Shown piece by piece: positions 1-7,961 of a DNA stretch of 37,220 bases (the first letter of the stretch is position 1; each line of letters opens with the position of its first letter). Origin of the DNA: Gemmatimonadota bacterium (GTDB taxonomy: Bacteria; Gemmatimonadota; Gemmatimonadetes; Longimicrobiales; Gaopeijiaceae); assembly GCA_022340865.1 (NCBI GenBank), contig JAJDNC010000118.1, forward strand, positions 1 to 37,220. Direction: 5' to 3'. Below the pieces are notes generated by a model that searched no databases, had not been told where the DNA came from, and saw nothing but the letters and a program-made list of their open reading frames with translations. Position numbers and translations under genes: made by a program.

Positions 1-93
1 ACACCCGTTCCCATCCCGAACACGGCCGTTAAGCCTCACCGCGCGGATGGTACTGCCGGGGCAGCCTGGTGGGAGAGTACGTCGCCGCCGACT
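1..93 (+). rRNA. rrf: 5S ribosomal RNA, 3' part (5' end outside window)
   Basis: The first bases match the conserved core and 3' arm of bacterial 5S rRNA: the CCCATCCCGAACACGG segment of loop B/C, the GATGGTACTGC stretch of the E-loop arm, and the GGGAGAGTA(C)GTCGCCGCC end. About the first 25 bases of the molecule lie upstream of the window. A perfect-looking terminator follows within ten bases, as expected for the last gene of an rrn operon, so 23S rRNA is probably just outside. The exact mature 3' end (90-94) is uncertain. Confidence 0.95.
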
Positions 94-99
94 TCTCTT

Positions 100-139
100 C
101 GAACCCCCCGTGTCGCCTCTTGTCGACGCGGGGGGTTCG
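100..139 (+). terminator. Intrinsic terminator of the rRNA operon
   Basis: Two 16-base arms (100-115 and 124-139) pair completely apart from one G-U, around an 8-base loop, and contain a run of six C against six G. A short T-containing stretch follows. It lies directly after 5S rRNA and before the end of a minus-strand gene, so it probably stops rrn transcription and may shield the convergent gene. Confidence 0.8.
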
Positions 140-165
140 CTCGTTTCCCGGGACCTCGTCTTCCC

Positions 166-687
166 TCAGTCGAGGAGTCGCGCCACCACGTTCGACGCCG
201 TCAGGACGACCGACCAGTAGAAGCCGAACTCGACGAGCCCGAAGACCAGCGCGGACGCGGGTGAGATGCCCTGGATCAACGGGCACCGCTCCAGCAGATC
301 GAACCGGTAGATGGCATTGAGGTGGCCGGGGATCGACTCCGCCGCACCGAGGAGGAGAAAGAGCGGCACGGCTCCCCGTCCCGGACGACGTGCCAGCCAC
401 CAGAACACCCAGCCAAGCGCACCGAGAACCGCGCCCAGCAGGGGTGCGAGGGCCTTCATCGCGGTGGGTAACGCCGCCGCATAGCACGAGTCCCAGTAGC
501 TCCGAAACGCCCACGTGAAGAGCGCGGCGAACGAGAGGGCTCCGACGGCCAGGAGGACCGGGGCCAGCCGAGGCGGCCAGGGAGGCCGCACCCGGAGCGA
601 CAGAACCGTGACGAAGGCGAGGTCGATGACGGCCAGCACGCCGGCGATCGACCACATGAGGTGGGTCGTGACGGCAGGCACCTGCAC
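166..687 (-). CDS. Hypothetical multi-pass membrane protein
   Basis: The 173-residue protein has four to five hydrophobic segments: about residues 12-30, 40-60, 78-98, 105-118 and 145-168. Short loops separate them and I see no soluble domain. I do not recognise the family. The chosen start is GTG at 687, because GGGAGGG stands about nine bases upstream; an in-frame ATG at 657 would drop ten residues. It lies 75 bases after thiE on the same strand and could be the last gene of the V4R-ruvX-mltG-thiE run or have its own transcript. Downstream it converges on the rRNA terminator. The integral membrane location is well supported; no function can be given. Confidence 0.65.
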   Translation of the reverse strand: MQVPAVTTHLMWSIAGVLAVIDLAFVTVLSLRVRPPWPPRLAPVLLAVGALSFAALFTWAFRSYWDSCYAAALPTAMKALAPLLGAVLGALGWVFWWLARRPGRGAVPLFLLLGAAESIPGHLNAIYRFDLLERCPLIQGISPASALVFGLVEFGFYWSVVLTASNVVARLLD

Positions 688-762
688 CAGGGTACCCTCC
701 CGGCCCGGCAGGCTCGGACAGTCGGGCGCCGCGGGGCCTGCTCGAAAGCTGCTGCCTCCGCC

Positions 763-1401
763 TCAGCGGTGGAAGGGAGCGAGGAACGCCCGGGCCGCAG
801 CAGCGGGATCCGCCGCACGCATGACCGCGCCCACTGCTGCGATCCCGGCCGCTCCCGTGGCCGCCACATCCGACGCGCGCTCGGCGGTGATGCCGCCGAT
901 GGCGAGGACGGGGACCTCCACGCTCTCCACTACGCGCCCGAGCCCCTCCAGGCCGATGATGTCACCGACGTCGGTCTTGGTGGAGGTCGGGTATACGGAG
1001 CCGCATCCGATGTAGTCGGCTCCCTCGCGGACCGCACGGCGGGCTACATCGGGATCCCGGGCGGACCGCCCCACCAGGAACCCGGGCGGGCTCACCGCGC
1101 GCACCGCGGCCACCGGGAGGTCCTCGGGGCCTACGTGGACACCGTCGGCGTCGACAGCCAACGCGACGTCCAGGCGGTCGTTCACGAAGAGCAGGGCGCC
1201 TGCGGCGCGCGTGAGCGTGCGCAGTGTCCGTCCCAGCGCGAGGATGTCCCCCGCGCTGTCCCCCTTGTTGCGGAGCTGGACCGCTCGAGCACCGCCCTCG
1301 AGGGCCCGCGCCACGACCTCTTCGACGGTGCGGGGAGCCGCCAGAGGCGCGTCGGTGACGACCACGAGCCGCAGCCGCTCCTCGACGTCCGCGGAGATCA
1401 T
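763..1401 (-). CDS. thiE: Thiamine-phosphate synthase
   Basis: ThiE joins hydroxymethylpyrimidine diphosphate to thiazole phosphate to give thiamine phosphate, in the cytoplasm. The 212-residue protein has the family's TIM-barrel signatures in order: QLRNKGDS near residue 42, LFVNDRLDVALAVDADGVH near 71-89, GCGSVYPTSTKTD near 132, and a glycine-rich phosphate loop AIGGIT near 167. Length is normal. Its ATG overlaps the mltG stop as ATGA, so it is probably translated by coupling from mltG. No other thiamine gene is in the window and no TPP riboswitch precedes it; being internal to an operon, it would not carry its own. Confidence 0.93.
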   Translation of the reverse strand: MISADVEERLRLVVVTDAPLAAPRTVEEVVARALEGGARAVQLRNKGDSAGDILALGRTLRTLTRAAGALLFVNDRLDVALAVDADGVHVGPEDLPVAAVRAVSPPGFLVGRSARDPDVARRAVREGADYIGCGSVYPTSTKTDVGDIIGLEGLGRVVESVEVPVLAIGGITAERASDVAATGAAGIAAVGAVMRAADPAAAARAFLAPFHR

Positions 1402-2429
1402 CCAGGGTGGCCCGCCGACGAAGCCCTGCGCCTCTCTCGACGCTCCTTGGCCTGCTCGCGCCGGTACCTGGCGACGTTGCGGTTGTGCTCCGCCAGGGTG
1501 TGGGAGAACACATGGGTGCCATCCGGACGGGCGACGAAGTACAGGTAGGACTCCCCGGACGGGTGCAGAGCCGCCTCCAGGGCCGCCTCACCCGGCGCCC
1601 CGATGGGGCCGGGGGGCAGCCCGCGGTGGCGGTACGTGTTGTACGGGCTGTCCGCCACGGAGTCGATGGCCGCATAGAGGAGGCGTTCGCGCTGACCTCC
1701 CAGCGCGTACATCACCGTCGGATCGGCGTCCAGGAGCATTCCCCGATGCAGACGGTTGTCGTATACGCTGGCGATTCGCGGCATCTCCGTGACCACACGC
1801 GCCTCGGCCTGCACGATGGACGCGAGCGTGACGACCTGACGCTCCGTCATGCCCAGCGAGTCCAGGCGAGCGCGCCGCTGGGGGGTCCAGAAGGCGTGAT
1901 AGCGCGCCACCATGGCACGCGCCACCGTGCCCACGTCCACGCCGGGCGCGAACAGATACGTGTCGGGAAAGAGGTATCCCTCCAGACCCGGACCCGGCAC
2001 GCGCAGGAGGCTATCCGCACCAGGCTCGCTCAGTTGGGCCAGGACGGAGTCGGCCGGCTGCTCCACGACGGGAGCCAGGCGTGCGGCGATCTGTGTCAGG
2101 CGGAACCCCTCGGGGATGGTCACCGCCTCGGTAAGCACCCGCCCGTTGACCAGCGTGTCGAGGATGTCGGTCCAGGACGACCCTACGGCGAGGGCGTACC
2201 TGCCGGCACGGATTCGATGGTCGTCCCCGCGCATCCGCCCGTAGATGCTGAACAGGCCAGGGGATCCGATCAATCCACGACTCTTAAGCGTATCCGCCAC
2301 CGTGGAGAAGGACGCGCCCTCGGGCACGGTCAGCTCCACCGTGGTTCCCGTGGGCGGGCCGCCGGCGCGGTGTCCGCAGCCGGCGAGGAGCATCACCATC
2401 AGTCCCGCGGCGAGGTGCCTTCGGATCAT
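1398..2429 (-). CDS. mltG: Endolytic murein transglycosylase MltG (YceG family), predicted lipoprotein
   Basis: MltG cuts nascent glycan strands at the membrane and helps set their length. The 343-residue protein has an N-terminal LysM-like part (about 30-85) and then the YceG catalytic core with TIPEGFRL (104-111), GYLFPDTY (151-158), LASIVQAE (202-209) and DADPTVMYALGG (234-245). The conserved Glu is residue 209 in SIVQAE; the first Glu of the common EKE form is Gln here. The N-terminus ends in LLAGC (Cys18), a good lipobox, where most MltG proteins have a membrane helix. ATG 2429 is chosen because it overlaps the ruvX stop (ATGA); its own stop overlaps thiE in the same way. Upstream in-frame sequence lies inside ruvX. 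Confidence 0.93.
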   Translation of the reverse strand: MIRRHLAAGLMVMLLAGCGHRAGGPPTGTTVELTVPEGASFSTVADTLKSRGLIGSPGLFSIYGRMRGDDHRIRAGRYALAVGSSWTDILDTLVNGRVLTEAVTIPEGFRLTQIAARLAPVVEQPADSVLAQLSEPGADSLLRVPGPGLEGYLFPDTYLFAPGVDVGTVARAMVARYHAFWTPQRRARLDSLGMTERQVVTLASIVQAEARVVTEMPRIASVYDNRLHRGMLLDADPTVMYALGGQRERLLYAAIDSVADSPYNTYRHRGLPPGPIGAPGEAALEAALHPSGESYLYFVARPDGTHVFSHTLAEHNRNVARYRREQAKERRERRRASSAGHPG

Positions 2430-2848
2430 GCCAGCCCCCGATCCAACCAGGCCTGGAGGATGAGGGCGGCCGCGCCGGCATCCACCCGCTCCTTGCGCTC
2501 CCTCTCCTTCTTGCCCAGGCCTACGGAGCGAACCGCGCGCGTGGCCTGAACCGATGTGAGCCGCTCGTCGACGTACGTCACCGGAACGTCGAGCCGACTC
2601 GCCAGAGCGTCTCCGAAGGCTCGCACTTCCCGGCACCACGTCGTCTCGTTGCCCTGGAGGTCGAGGGGGAGCCCCACCACCAGCGCCTCCACCTCGAGGT
2701 CACGGGCGATCTCCGCCAGCCGCGATAGGGGTGGACGCTTTCCGGCGCGACGCTTGAGCGTGTCCAGAGGCGAGGCGATGGTCCGGGTGGGGTCGGTCAC
2801 CGCGAGGCCGATGCGGCGCTCCCCGTAGTCGATGCCCAGCACACGCAA
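2426..2848 (-). CDS. ruvX: YqgF/RuvX-family RNase H-fold nuclease (pre-16S rRNA nuclease / Holliday junction resolvase)
   Basis: The 140-residue protein begins RVLGIDYGERRIG, the hallmark DYG metal-binding strand. It continues with LVVGLPLDLQGNET and YVDERLTSVQA, the second and third acidic motifs, and a C-terminal DAGAAALILQ with the last Asp. Family members process the 16S rRNA 5' end (YqgF) or resolve Holliday junctions. I found no ATG at the right place. TTG at 2848 gives the standard length and N-terminus; GTG at 2842 is the alternative. Twenty bases separate it from the V4R gene upstream, and mltG follows with an ATGA overlap, an arrangement that points to one transcript. Confidence 0.9.
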   Translation of the reverse strand: MRVLGIDYGERRIGLAVTDPTRTIASPLDTLKRRAGKRPPLSRLAEIARDLEVEALVVGLPLDLQGNETTWCREVRAFGDALASRLDVPVTYVDERLTSVQATRAVRSVGLGKKERERKERVDAGAAALILQAWLDRGLA

Positions 2849-2868
2849 GAAGAGGCCCCGGGGCTCCG

Positions 2869-3417
2869 TCAGAGGTCGGCGAGGGCCTGCTGGAGCCCGC
2901 TTCCTTCCAGCAATCGGCCGTACAGCTCGTGGACGGCCGACTCGGAGCCGAAGGCGAAGGTGCAACGCCCGTCGCCCCGGCCACGGCATGTCACCTCCAG
3001 CACCGCCATACGACCTCCGGAAAGCCGCGAGAGGAAACCCGAGAGGAAGCCCGTGCTGAAGGAGCAAGAGACATGCCCCGCCGCACCGTCCGGGACCTCG
3101 GCGGACTCCACCCAGTCGTCGCTGGTGAGCATCCCCACGACCTCGGAGGACCCGTCCCGTGAGAGCGTTCCCCAGCCCCGGCGGCTGAAGAACGTCGTCA
3201 CGCGCTCCCAGAAGGCATCCTCCCGAATCGCCCCGACGTCCTCTCCCGCGCTCGCCGGAAAGCCCGCGGCCGCTTCCAGGCCCGCCGCGTATCCGGCGGC
3301 GTGCAGAGCCTGGATGGTGCGAAGGGGGCCGGGCTGCTCCGCCAGCTCGCGACGCAGCGCCGCAAAGACCGACACCGGCACGACGACCTCCCGGCAGTCA
3401 CCAGCCTTCACGTCCAT
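2869..3417 (-). CDS. V4R-domain protein (4-vinyl reductase-like)
   Basis: The C-terminal half of this 182-residue protein (about 105-165) looks like a V4R domain: a GHVSCSFSTGFLSGF helix, then LEVTCRGRGDGRCTFAFGS, with the spaced cysteines and GDGRC turn typical of the fold. V4R domains bind small molecules or hydrophobic ligands and occur in BchJ, in sensors beside signalling domains, and in TRAPP-like proteins. The N-terminal half (residues 1-90) is helical and includes RRELAEQPGPLRTIQALHAAG; I see no catalytic residues. It is the first gene before ruvX-mltG-thiE and diverges from the YtxH-like gene across 110 bases containing an AT-rich patch. Ligand and function are unknown. Confidence 0.75.
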   Translation of the reverse strand: MDVKAGDCREVVVPVSVFAALRRELAEQPGPLRTIQALHAAGYAAGLEAAAGFPASAGEDVGAIREDAFWERVTTFFSRRGWGTLSRDGSSEVVGMLTSDDWVESAEVPDGAAGHVSCSFSTGFLSGFLSRLSGGRMAVLEVTCRGRGDGRCTFAFGSESAVHELYGRLLEGSGLQQALADL

Positions 3418-3527
3418 CCGTCCTCCTGTCTCGTCGGTCCTTCCAACGTCCGCTAATATACGTACAACGGGCCGCAGCCGAACGGGAGGCGTCCCGCCAG
3501 CCGCCAGACAGATCGTGAGGACAACGT

Positions 3528-3773
3528 ATGGACTACGACGACGAAAACCGCGTTTTCAGCTTCTTGTCCGGACTGGCGCTGGGGGCCGTCATCGGAGCAG
3601 GGATCACCCTGCTCACGGCTCCCTACAGCGGTCGCCGAACCCGGCGTCGCATCCGCCGGGCGGCGGTAGGTCTCAGGGATTCGGCGACGGATCGCTGGGA
3701 TGATCTCGCCCAGGACGTGAAGGGAAAGGTGGACGAGGCCATTCGGGGGGCTCGGGGCAAGTTCGCCAATTGA
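3528..3773 (+). CDS. YtxH-like small membrane protein
   Basis: The 81-residue protein starts with a polar ten-residue stretch, then one glycine-rich membrane segment (about 10-32, FLSGLALGAVIGAGITLL). The TAPYSGRRTRRRIRRA turn that follows is characteristic of YtxH/gas-vesicle-GvpP-like proteins. An amphipathic helix rich in Asp, Arg and Lys completes it. Relatives are stress-linked, membrane-attached proteins of unclear role, not structural gas-vesicle components. A purine-rich GTGAGGA lies upstream of ATG 3528. The next gene begins about 100 bases downstream on the same strand. Confidence 0.75.
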   Translation: MDYDDENRVFSFLSGLALGAVIGAGITLLTAPYSGRRTRRRIRRAAVGLRDSATDRWDDLAQDVKGKVDEAIRGARGKFAN

Positions 3774-3870
3774 GCTTCCGGGGGGAGGACGGCCCGACGC
3801 GCGCCTCCAGCGCCCGCAGGTCGGGGAGATGGGCCGCCGCAGGACGGATGCGGTGGGGAAAGGGGCGGGG

Positions 3871-5202
3871 GTGATCCCGACCAGGATCATAGAGCGGAAG
3901 CGCGACGGCGGGAGCGTGGCGCCGGAGGAGCTCCAGGACTTTCTGGAGGCCTTCTTGGAAGGCGGGGTTCAGGACTATCAGATGGCCGCCTTCCTGATGG
4001 CCGTCTACTTCCGTGGCTTCGATCACGACGAGACCTCCGCGCTCCTGGGGGCCATGGTCGGATCCGGCTCGTCACTGGATCTGTCGTACCTGGGACGGCC
4101 GCGTGTCGACAAGCACTCCACCGGGGGCGTGGGGGACAAGGTCTCCCTCGTCCTGGCCCCCCTGGCGGCGGAGCTGGGCATCCTCGTGCCCATGATGTCG
4201 GGTCGGGGCCTCGGGCACACCACCGGCACGTTGGACAAGCTCGAGGCGATTCCGGGCTTCCGGACGCGTCTCGGCCTCGACGAGTTCCGGAGGGTGCTGG
4301 AAGAGGTGGGCTGCGCGATGATCGGTCAGACCGAGGAGATCGCTCCCCTGGACCGGCGCCTGTACGCCCTTCGCGACGTCACGGGCACCGTCCCCATCCT
4401 TCCGTTCATCGCCGCCAGCATCATGAGCAAGAAGCTGGCGGAGGGGCTGACCGGTCTCGTCCTGGACGTGAAGGTCGGAGGCGGTGCGTTCATCCCCGAG
4501 GAGGACCGCGCCCTGGAGCTGGCCCGCACCATGGTGGAGCTGGGCACCCGCGAGGGCCTGGCCACGGTGGCACTGCTGACGGCCATGGACCGGCCTCTCG
4601 GCTCCGCCATCGGAAACGGTCTCGAGACAGCCGAGGCCATCGAGTGCCTCCGGGGCGGGGGGCCGAAGGACCTCACCGAGCTGGTGGTGGATGAGGCGGC
4701 CGAGATGCTTCGCCTGGCCGAAGGTCCGGGACGCGCCTCCGACGCGCGGGACCGGGCGGGCGAGGTGCTGGCTTCCGGGCGCGCGCTCGAGCGCTTCCGC
4801 AAGCTGGTGGAGGCACAGGGTGGCGACGCGTCCGTCGTGGACCGGCCGGCCCAGTTGTGCACGGCCCCGGTCCGGCGAGTCGTGGAGGCGACCCGTACGG
4901 GGCAGGTGGAGTCCATCGCACCGAGAGCGTTGGGGGAAGGCGTGGTGGCGCTGGGTGGCGGCCGCCTCCGCATGGACGAGGACATCGACTCCGGCGTGGG
5001 CTTCGAGCTCGCCGTGCGGGCCGGGCAGAAAGTGGAGCGCGGTGAGCCCCTGGGCACGGTTCACGCCCGGGACGAGGACTCGGCGACCGCCGCGGCAGCG
5101 GCGCTCCTCGGGGCCGTACGCATCGGGGCCGATGGCGCGGTTCCTCTCCGTGCCCTGGTGAGCCATCGGGTCACCGCCGGCGGCATCGACCACCTGGGTT
5201 GA
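3871..5202 (+). CDS. deoA: Pyrimidine-nucleoside / thymidine phosphorylase
   Basis: The enzyme reversibly cleaves thymidine or uridine with phosphate to base plus (deoxy)ribose 1-phosphate in nucleoside salvage. Visible motifs are DKHSTGGVGDKVSL (phosphate binding), MSGRGLGHTTGTLDKLEAIPG (the family signature), QTEEIAPLDRRLYALRDVTGTV, SIMSKKLAEG and LDVKVGGGAF. The C-terminal pyrimidine-phosphorylase domain contains DSGVGFELAVRAGQKVERGEP. The start is GTG 3871, 443 residues, near the usual 430-440 and preceded by a GGGGAAAGGGGCGGG stretch. An ATG at 3829 would add 14 basic residues and is less likely. Substrate preference between thymidine and uridine cannot be read here. It ends nine bases before the convergent DUF3343 gene. 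Confidence 0.93.
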   Translation: MIPTRIIERKRDGGSVAPEELQDFLEAFLEGGVQDYQMAAFLMAVYFRGFDHDETSALLGAMVGSGSSLDLSYLGRPRVDKHSTGGVGDKVSLVLAPLAAELGILVPMMSGRGLGHTTGTLDKLEAIPGFRTRLGLDEFRRVLEEVGCAMIGQTEEIAPLDRRLYALRDVTGTVPILPFIAASIMSKKLAEGLTGLVLDVKVGGGAFIPEEDRALELARTMVELGTREGLATVALLTAMDRPLGSAIGNGLETAEAIECLRGGGPKDLTELVVDEAAEMLRLAEGPGRASDARDRAGEVLASGRALERFRKLVEAQGGDASVVDRPAQLCTAPVRRVVEATRTGQVESIAPRALGEGVVALGGGRLRMDEDIDSGVGFELAVRAGQKVERGEPLGTVHARDEDSATAAAAALLGAVRIGADGAVPLRALVSHRVTAGGIDHLG

Positions 5203-5211
5203 GGCTCGGGC

Positions 5212-5418
5212 TCAGGACTCCCAGCGCCGGTACGGGACCCCCTGAGCCTGGAGCTCCGCCTCGAGCTCCCGCAGGCGGCCGGGCGTGGTTTCCAGCGCCA
5301 GGTCGCATTTCGCGGCGGCGCCCGCCGGCGCGGGCACGACCTCGACGGGTATGTCCGCGCCCTTGGCGACTTCCTCCGCCCACAGCGCCGCGGTCGTCGA
5401 GTCGAAGACCAGCGTCAC
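5212..5418 (-). CDS. DUF3343 putative Se/S carrier-like protein
   Basis: This 68-residue protein has the pattern of DUF3343, also found as the C-terminal part of YedF. It opens with a TLVFDSTTAALWAEE strand-helix, continues with an IPVEVVPAPAGAAAKCDLALE segment carrying the single conserved Cys, and ends in ELEAELQAQGVPYRRWES. The family is proposed to carry sulfur or selenium on that Cys, but no member has a settled reaction. GTG 5418 is the only reasonable start. It sits 29 bases after the PBP stop on the same strand and is probably co-transcribed with it. No other sulfur-relay gene is in the window. Confidence 0.75.
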   Translation of the reverse strand: MTLVFDSTTAALWAEEVAKGADIPVEVVPAPAGAAAKCDLALETTPGRLRELEAELQAQGVPYRRWES

Positions 5419-5447
5419 ACGACGCAGGCGCCTCGAGCCGGATGCGC

Positions 5448-7655
5448 TCAACGCGGGATCCGGATCCGCCCGCTGGAGCGGTCGCAGAACTCCGTGGGCT
5501 CCGTCCCCGGCAGGTAGTACTCGACGTACTGGTCCTCGGTCGGACACCATCGTGACGCGAGCTTGCCGGTCTTGCGATCCACGAGCACCGCGTCCAGGCC
5601 CGACGGAATCGGCCAGGGGGAGGGGATGGGGAGCACGCCGGTGGTGTCCGTGCTCTCGGGGCCCACCGTGGCCGCCGAGCCGTAGTAGACCTGCTTCATG
5701 AAGTCCCCCCAGACAGGCGCGGCGAGCCCCCCTCCGGTGGCCTGCCTCCTGCCCTTTCCCAGCTTGAAGATGGGCACGGGGTTGTCCATTCCGAACCAGA
5801 CCACGGCCAACAGGTTGGGGGTGAAGCCGTCGAACCAGACGTTGGTGCCGTCGTTGGTGGTCCCCGTCTTTCCCGCCGCGGGAACCGCGTCCGGGAGGCC
5901 GTCGAGAACGCGCACGGCGTAGTGCCCGGTGCCCTTGGGCTGCGTGATCACGTCCTGCATCATGGAGACCATGATGCGTGACACCAGGCTGTCCAGGACC
6001 TGCGTGCGTTCCGGCTGGGGTTCCCAGAGCACGTGACCGTCTCTGTCCTCCACGCGGAGGATGGGGAAGGGGCGCACCTTGGTTCCCAGGGTGGGAAACG
6101 CCGAATAGGCTTCGGCCATCTGGAGGGGAATGACCTCCGCGGCGCCGATGGTGGTGGACGGATACGGCCTGAGAGGCGTCTGGATGCCCATGTGCCGCGC
6201 GGTCTGGATCACGGTCTGGATGCCGACCTCGTTCCAGCCGAGCTTGATTGCGATCATGTTCGTGGACGTGTAGAGACCCTCGCGGAGGGTCATGGGGCCC
6301 TTGAACTCGTTCTCGAAGTTCGCGGGCCGCCAGTCCTGGCCGCTCACCTGGGGCAGGACCACGGGGCCGTCGATGATGATGTGTGAGGCAGGGATCCCCG
6401 ACGCGATGGCGGCCGTATACACGAAGGGCTTGAACGACGAGCCGGCCTGTCGCTGGGCGAGCCGCACCCGGTCGAACTTGGACTGGTCGAAGTTGCGGCC
6501 CCCGATGAGAGCCTTGACCTGACCCGTGGCGGGATCCAGGGCGATGAAGGCTCCCTGCAGGTAGGGGGTTCCCCCGGGGAAGCTCTTGACGGTGTCGAAG
6601 TCCGCGTACTTGGGGTGGTCGAAGTTCGGGTCGGCCTCGATGGCCGCCCACCCCTTCTTCATCGCCGCTTCCGCCGCCGCCTGCATCTTCACGTTCAGCG
6701 TGGTATAGACGCGCAGCCCGTTACGGTAGATCTCGTCTCCGAACCGCGAGTCCAGGATCTGGCGTACCCACTCCACGAAGTACGGCGCCTTGGTCCCGGC
6801 CTCGGGGCTCTGCTCCTGGGTGGGAAGGGGCTCCTCCTTCCAATGCGCCGCTTCCGCCTTCGTCAGATAGCCCTGCTGGGCCATCTTCGTTAGGACGAGG
6901 TTCCGCCGCCTCAACGCGTTCTCGGGGTGCACGAAGGGATCGTATACGGCGGGCACATTGAGAATCGCTGCGAGCAGCGCCGCCTCGGCGGGGTTCACGT
7001 CGGCGAGGTTCTTGCCCAGGTAGTAGCGGGCGGCGCTCTGGAAGCCGTACCCGGCCCGTCCCATGTAGATCTGGTTGATGTACGCTTCGAGAATCTGGTC
7101 CTTGGTGTAGGCCCGCTCGAGCTCCAGGGCGACCTGGACCTCCTTCAGCTTACGCACATAGCCGGCCCAGCCCGTGCGCACGGACGCGGGGAGCTGCTGG
7201 TCGTAGATGTTGCGGGCGAGCTGCTGCGTGATCGTGCTCCCGCCGCCCATGTAGTGGCCGGACAGCTTGCCGACGACGGCGCGGGCGATCCCCAGGGGAT
7301 CGAAGCCACCGTGCTTGTAGAAGCGCTTGTCTTCGATGGAGACCACGGCCTCCGGCACGTAGGCGGGAATGGCGTGGATGGAGACGGGCGTCCGACGCTC
7401 GAAGCCGAGCTCGCCGATGAGCTGGCCGTCCGCGCTGAAGAGCTTGCTGGTCTGCTCGGGCTGCCACGTCTTGACCTGCGCGATGGACGGGCACGCGTCG
7501 CCGGCGCAGAGGTTCTTCCACGTTCCCCAGAACCCGCCCACCGCTGCGGCCACGAAGAAGGTCCCCACGATCAGGTAGACGCGGGGGTACCAGAGTCGCT
7601 GGATGAGCCACGCTGCGAGCTCGTGGCGCTTCGCCGTCGTGTCCCTCATGGCCAT
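5448..7655 (-). CDS. Class A penicillin-binding protein (transglycosylase/transpeptidase)
   Basis: The 735-residue enzyme polymerises lipid II and cross-links peptidoglycan outside the inner membrane. After a basic cytoplasmic tail there is one membrane segment (about 24-44). A GT51 domain follows with EDKRFYKHGGFD (catalytic Glu about 108) and GGGSTITQQLARN (137-149). The transpeptidase has S406-S-F-K409 (SxxK), S464-T-N466 (SxN) and KTG 596-598. Two Cys just after the membrane helix (NLCAGDAC) and two near the C-terminus (WCP, EFCD) could form disulfides. Starts at ATG 7655 or 7649 share one GGAGA site. It is the first gene before the DUF3343 gene and diverges from the cupin operon. Confidence 0.95.
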   Translation of the reverse strand: MAMRDTTAKRHELAAWLIQRLWYPRVYLIVGTFFVAAAVGGFWGTWKNLCAGDACPSIAQVKTWQPEQTSKLFSADGQLIGELGFERRTPVSIHAIPAYVPEAVVSIEDKRFYKHGGFDPLGIARAVVGKLSGHYMGGGSTITQQLARNIYDQQLPASVRTGWAGYVRKLKEVQVALELERAYTKDQILEAYINQIYMGRAGYGFQSAARYYLGKNLADVNPAEAALLAAILNVPAVYDPFVHPENALRRRNLVLTKMAQQGYLTKAEAAHWKEEPLPTQEQSPEAGTKAPYFVEWVRQILDSRFGDEIYRNGLRVYTTLNVKMQAAAEAAMKKGWAAIEADPNFDHPKYADFDTVKSFPGGTPYLQGAFIALDPATGQVKALIGGRNFDQSKFDRVRLAQRQAGSSFKPFVYTAAIASGIPASHIIIDGPVVLPQVSGQDWRPANFENEFKGPMTLREGLYTSTNMIAIKLGWNEVGIQTVIQTARHMGIQTPLRPYPSTTIGAAEVIPLQMAEAYSAFPTLGTKVRPFPILRVEDRDGHVLWEPQPERTQVLDSLVSRIMVSMMQDVITQPKGTGHYAVRVLDGLPDAVPAAGKTGTTNDGTNVWFDGFTPNLLAVVWFGMDNPVPIFKLGKGRRQATGGGLAAPVWGDFMKQVYYGSAATVGPESTDTTGVLPIPSPWPIPSGLDAVLVDRKTGKLASRWCPTEDQYVEYYLPGTEPTEFCDRSSGRIRIPR

Positions 7656-7961
7656 GGGTCTCCGCAGGAGAGTTCGATCCACTCTCTACGTTGCAAAGCG
7701 GGTGCCACACCGATCTACACGGCGGAACGGCAAGGGCTCCACACGCGTTGCGCTGTGGGCGGAACGCCCCAAGCTAGCCCGAGGCGCGGCGGCCCCTCAA
7801 GGTCGAAGGTCGGCCACGCGAGGGATTCCCGGACGGGCGCGGCATGGAGGAGCGGGTGCCCGGGCCCCGCGACGTCTCGGGTTGACCCCCGTCAGGGGGC
7901 CGGCGATGCTTCTGCCCCAGGACTTCACGCCCTCTTCAGGACCACAAGGACGGCACCAGCG
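7656..7961. other. Divergent intergenic region between PBP and cupin operon
   Basis: About 306 bases without a convincing gene. On the PBP side, perfect 6-base arms GAGAGT/ACTCTC (7668-7673 and 7681-7686) flank a 7-base loop just upstream of the PBP ribosome binding site. This could be a small leader hairpin or an operator. On the cupin side there is a possible promoter at 7882-7910. A weak CCCCC/GGGGG hairpin (about 7886-7899) overlaps its spacer. I see no tRNA or recognised riboswitch. Confidence 0.5.
7882..7910 (+). promoter_or_regulatory. Possible sigma70-like promoter for the cupin-folK-peptidase-aroB operon
   Basis: TTGACC (7882-7887), a 17-base spacer and GATGCT (7905-7910) lie about 50 bases upstream of the first start codon. 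The -35 is good and the -10 mediocre. The spacer includes a GC-rich inverted repeat, so the call is tentative. Confidence 0.3.

Noticed and set aside
1402..1460. TPP riboswitch before thiE
   Set aside because: thiE starts inside mltG, by an ATGA overlap, and no THI-box-like sequence is seen. The gene is an internal operon member.
3454..3460. TAATATA as a -10 box between the V4R and YtxH-like genes
   Set aside because: It is AT-rich and well placed, but no acceptable -35 lies 16-18 bases away on either strand.
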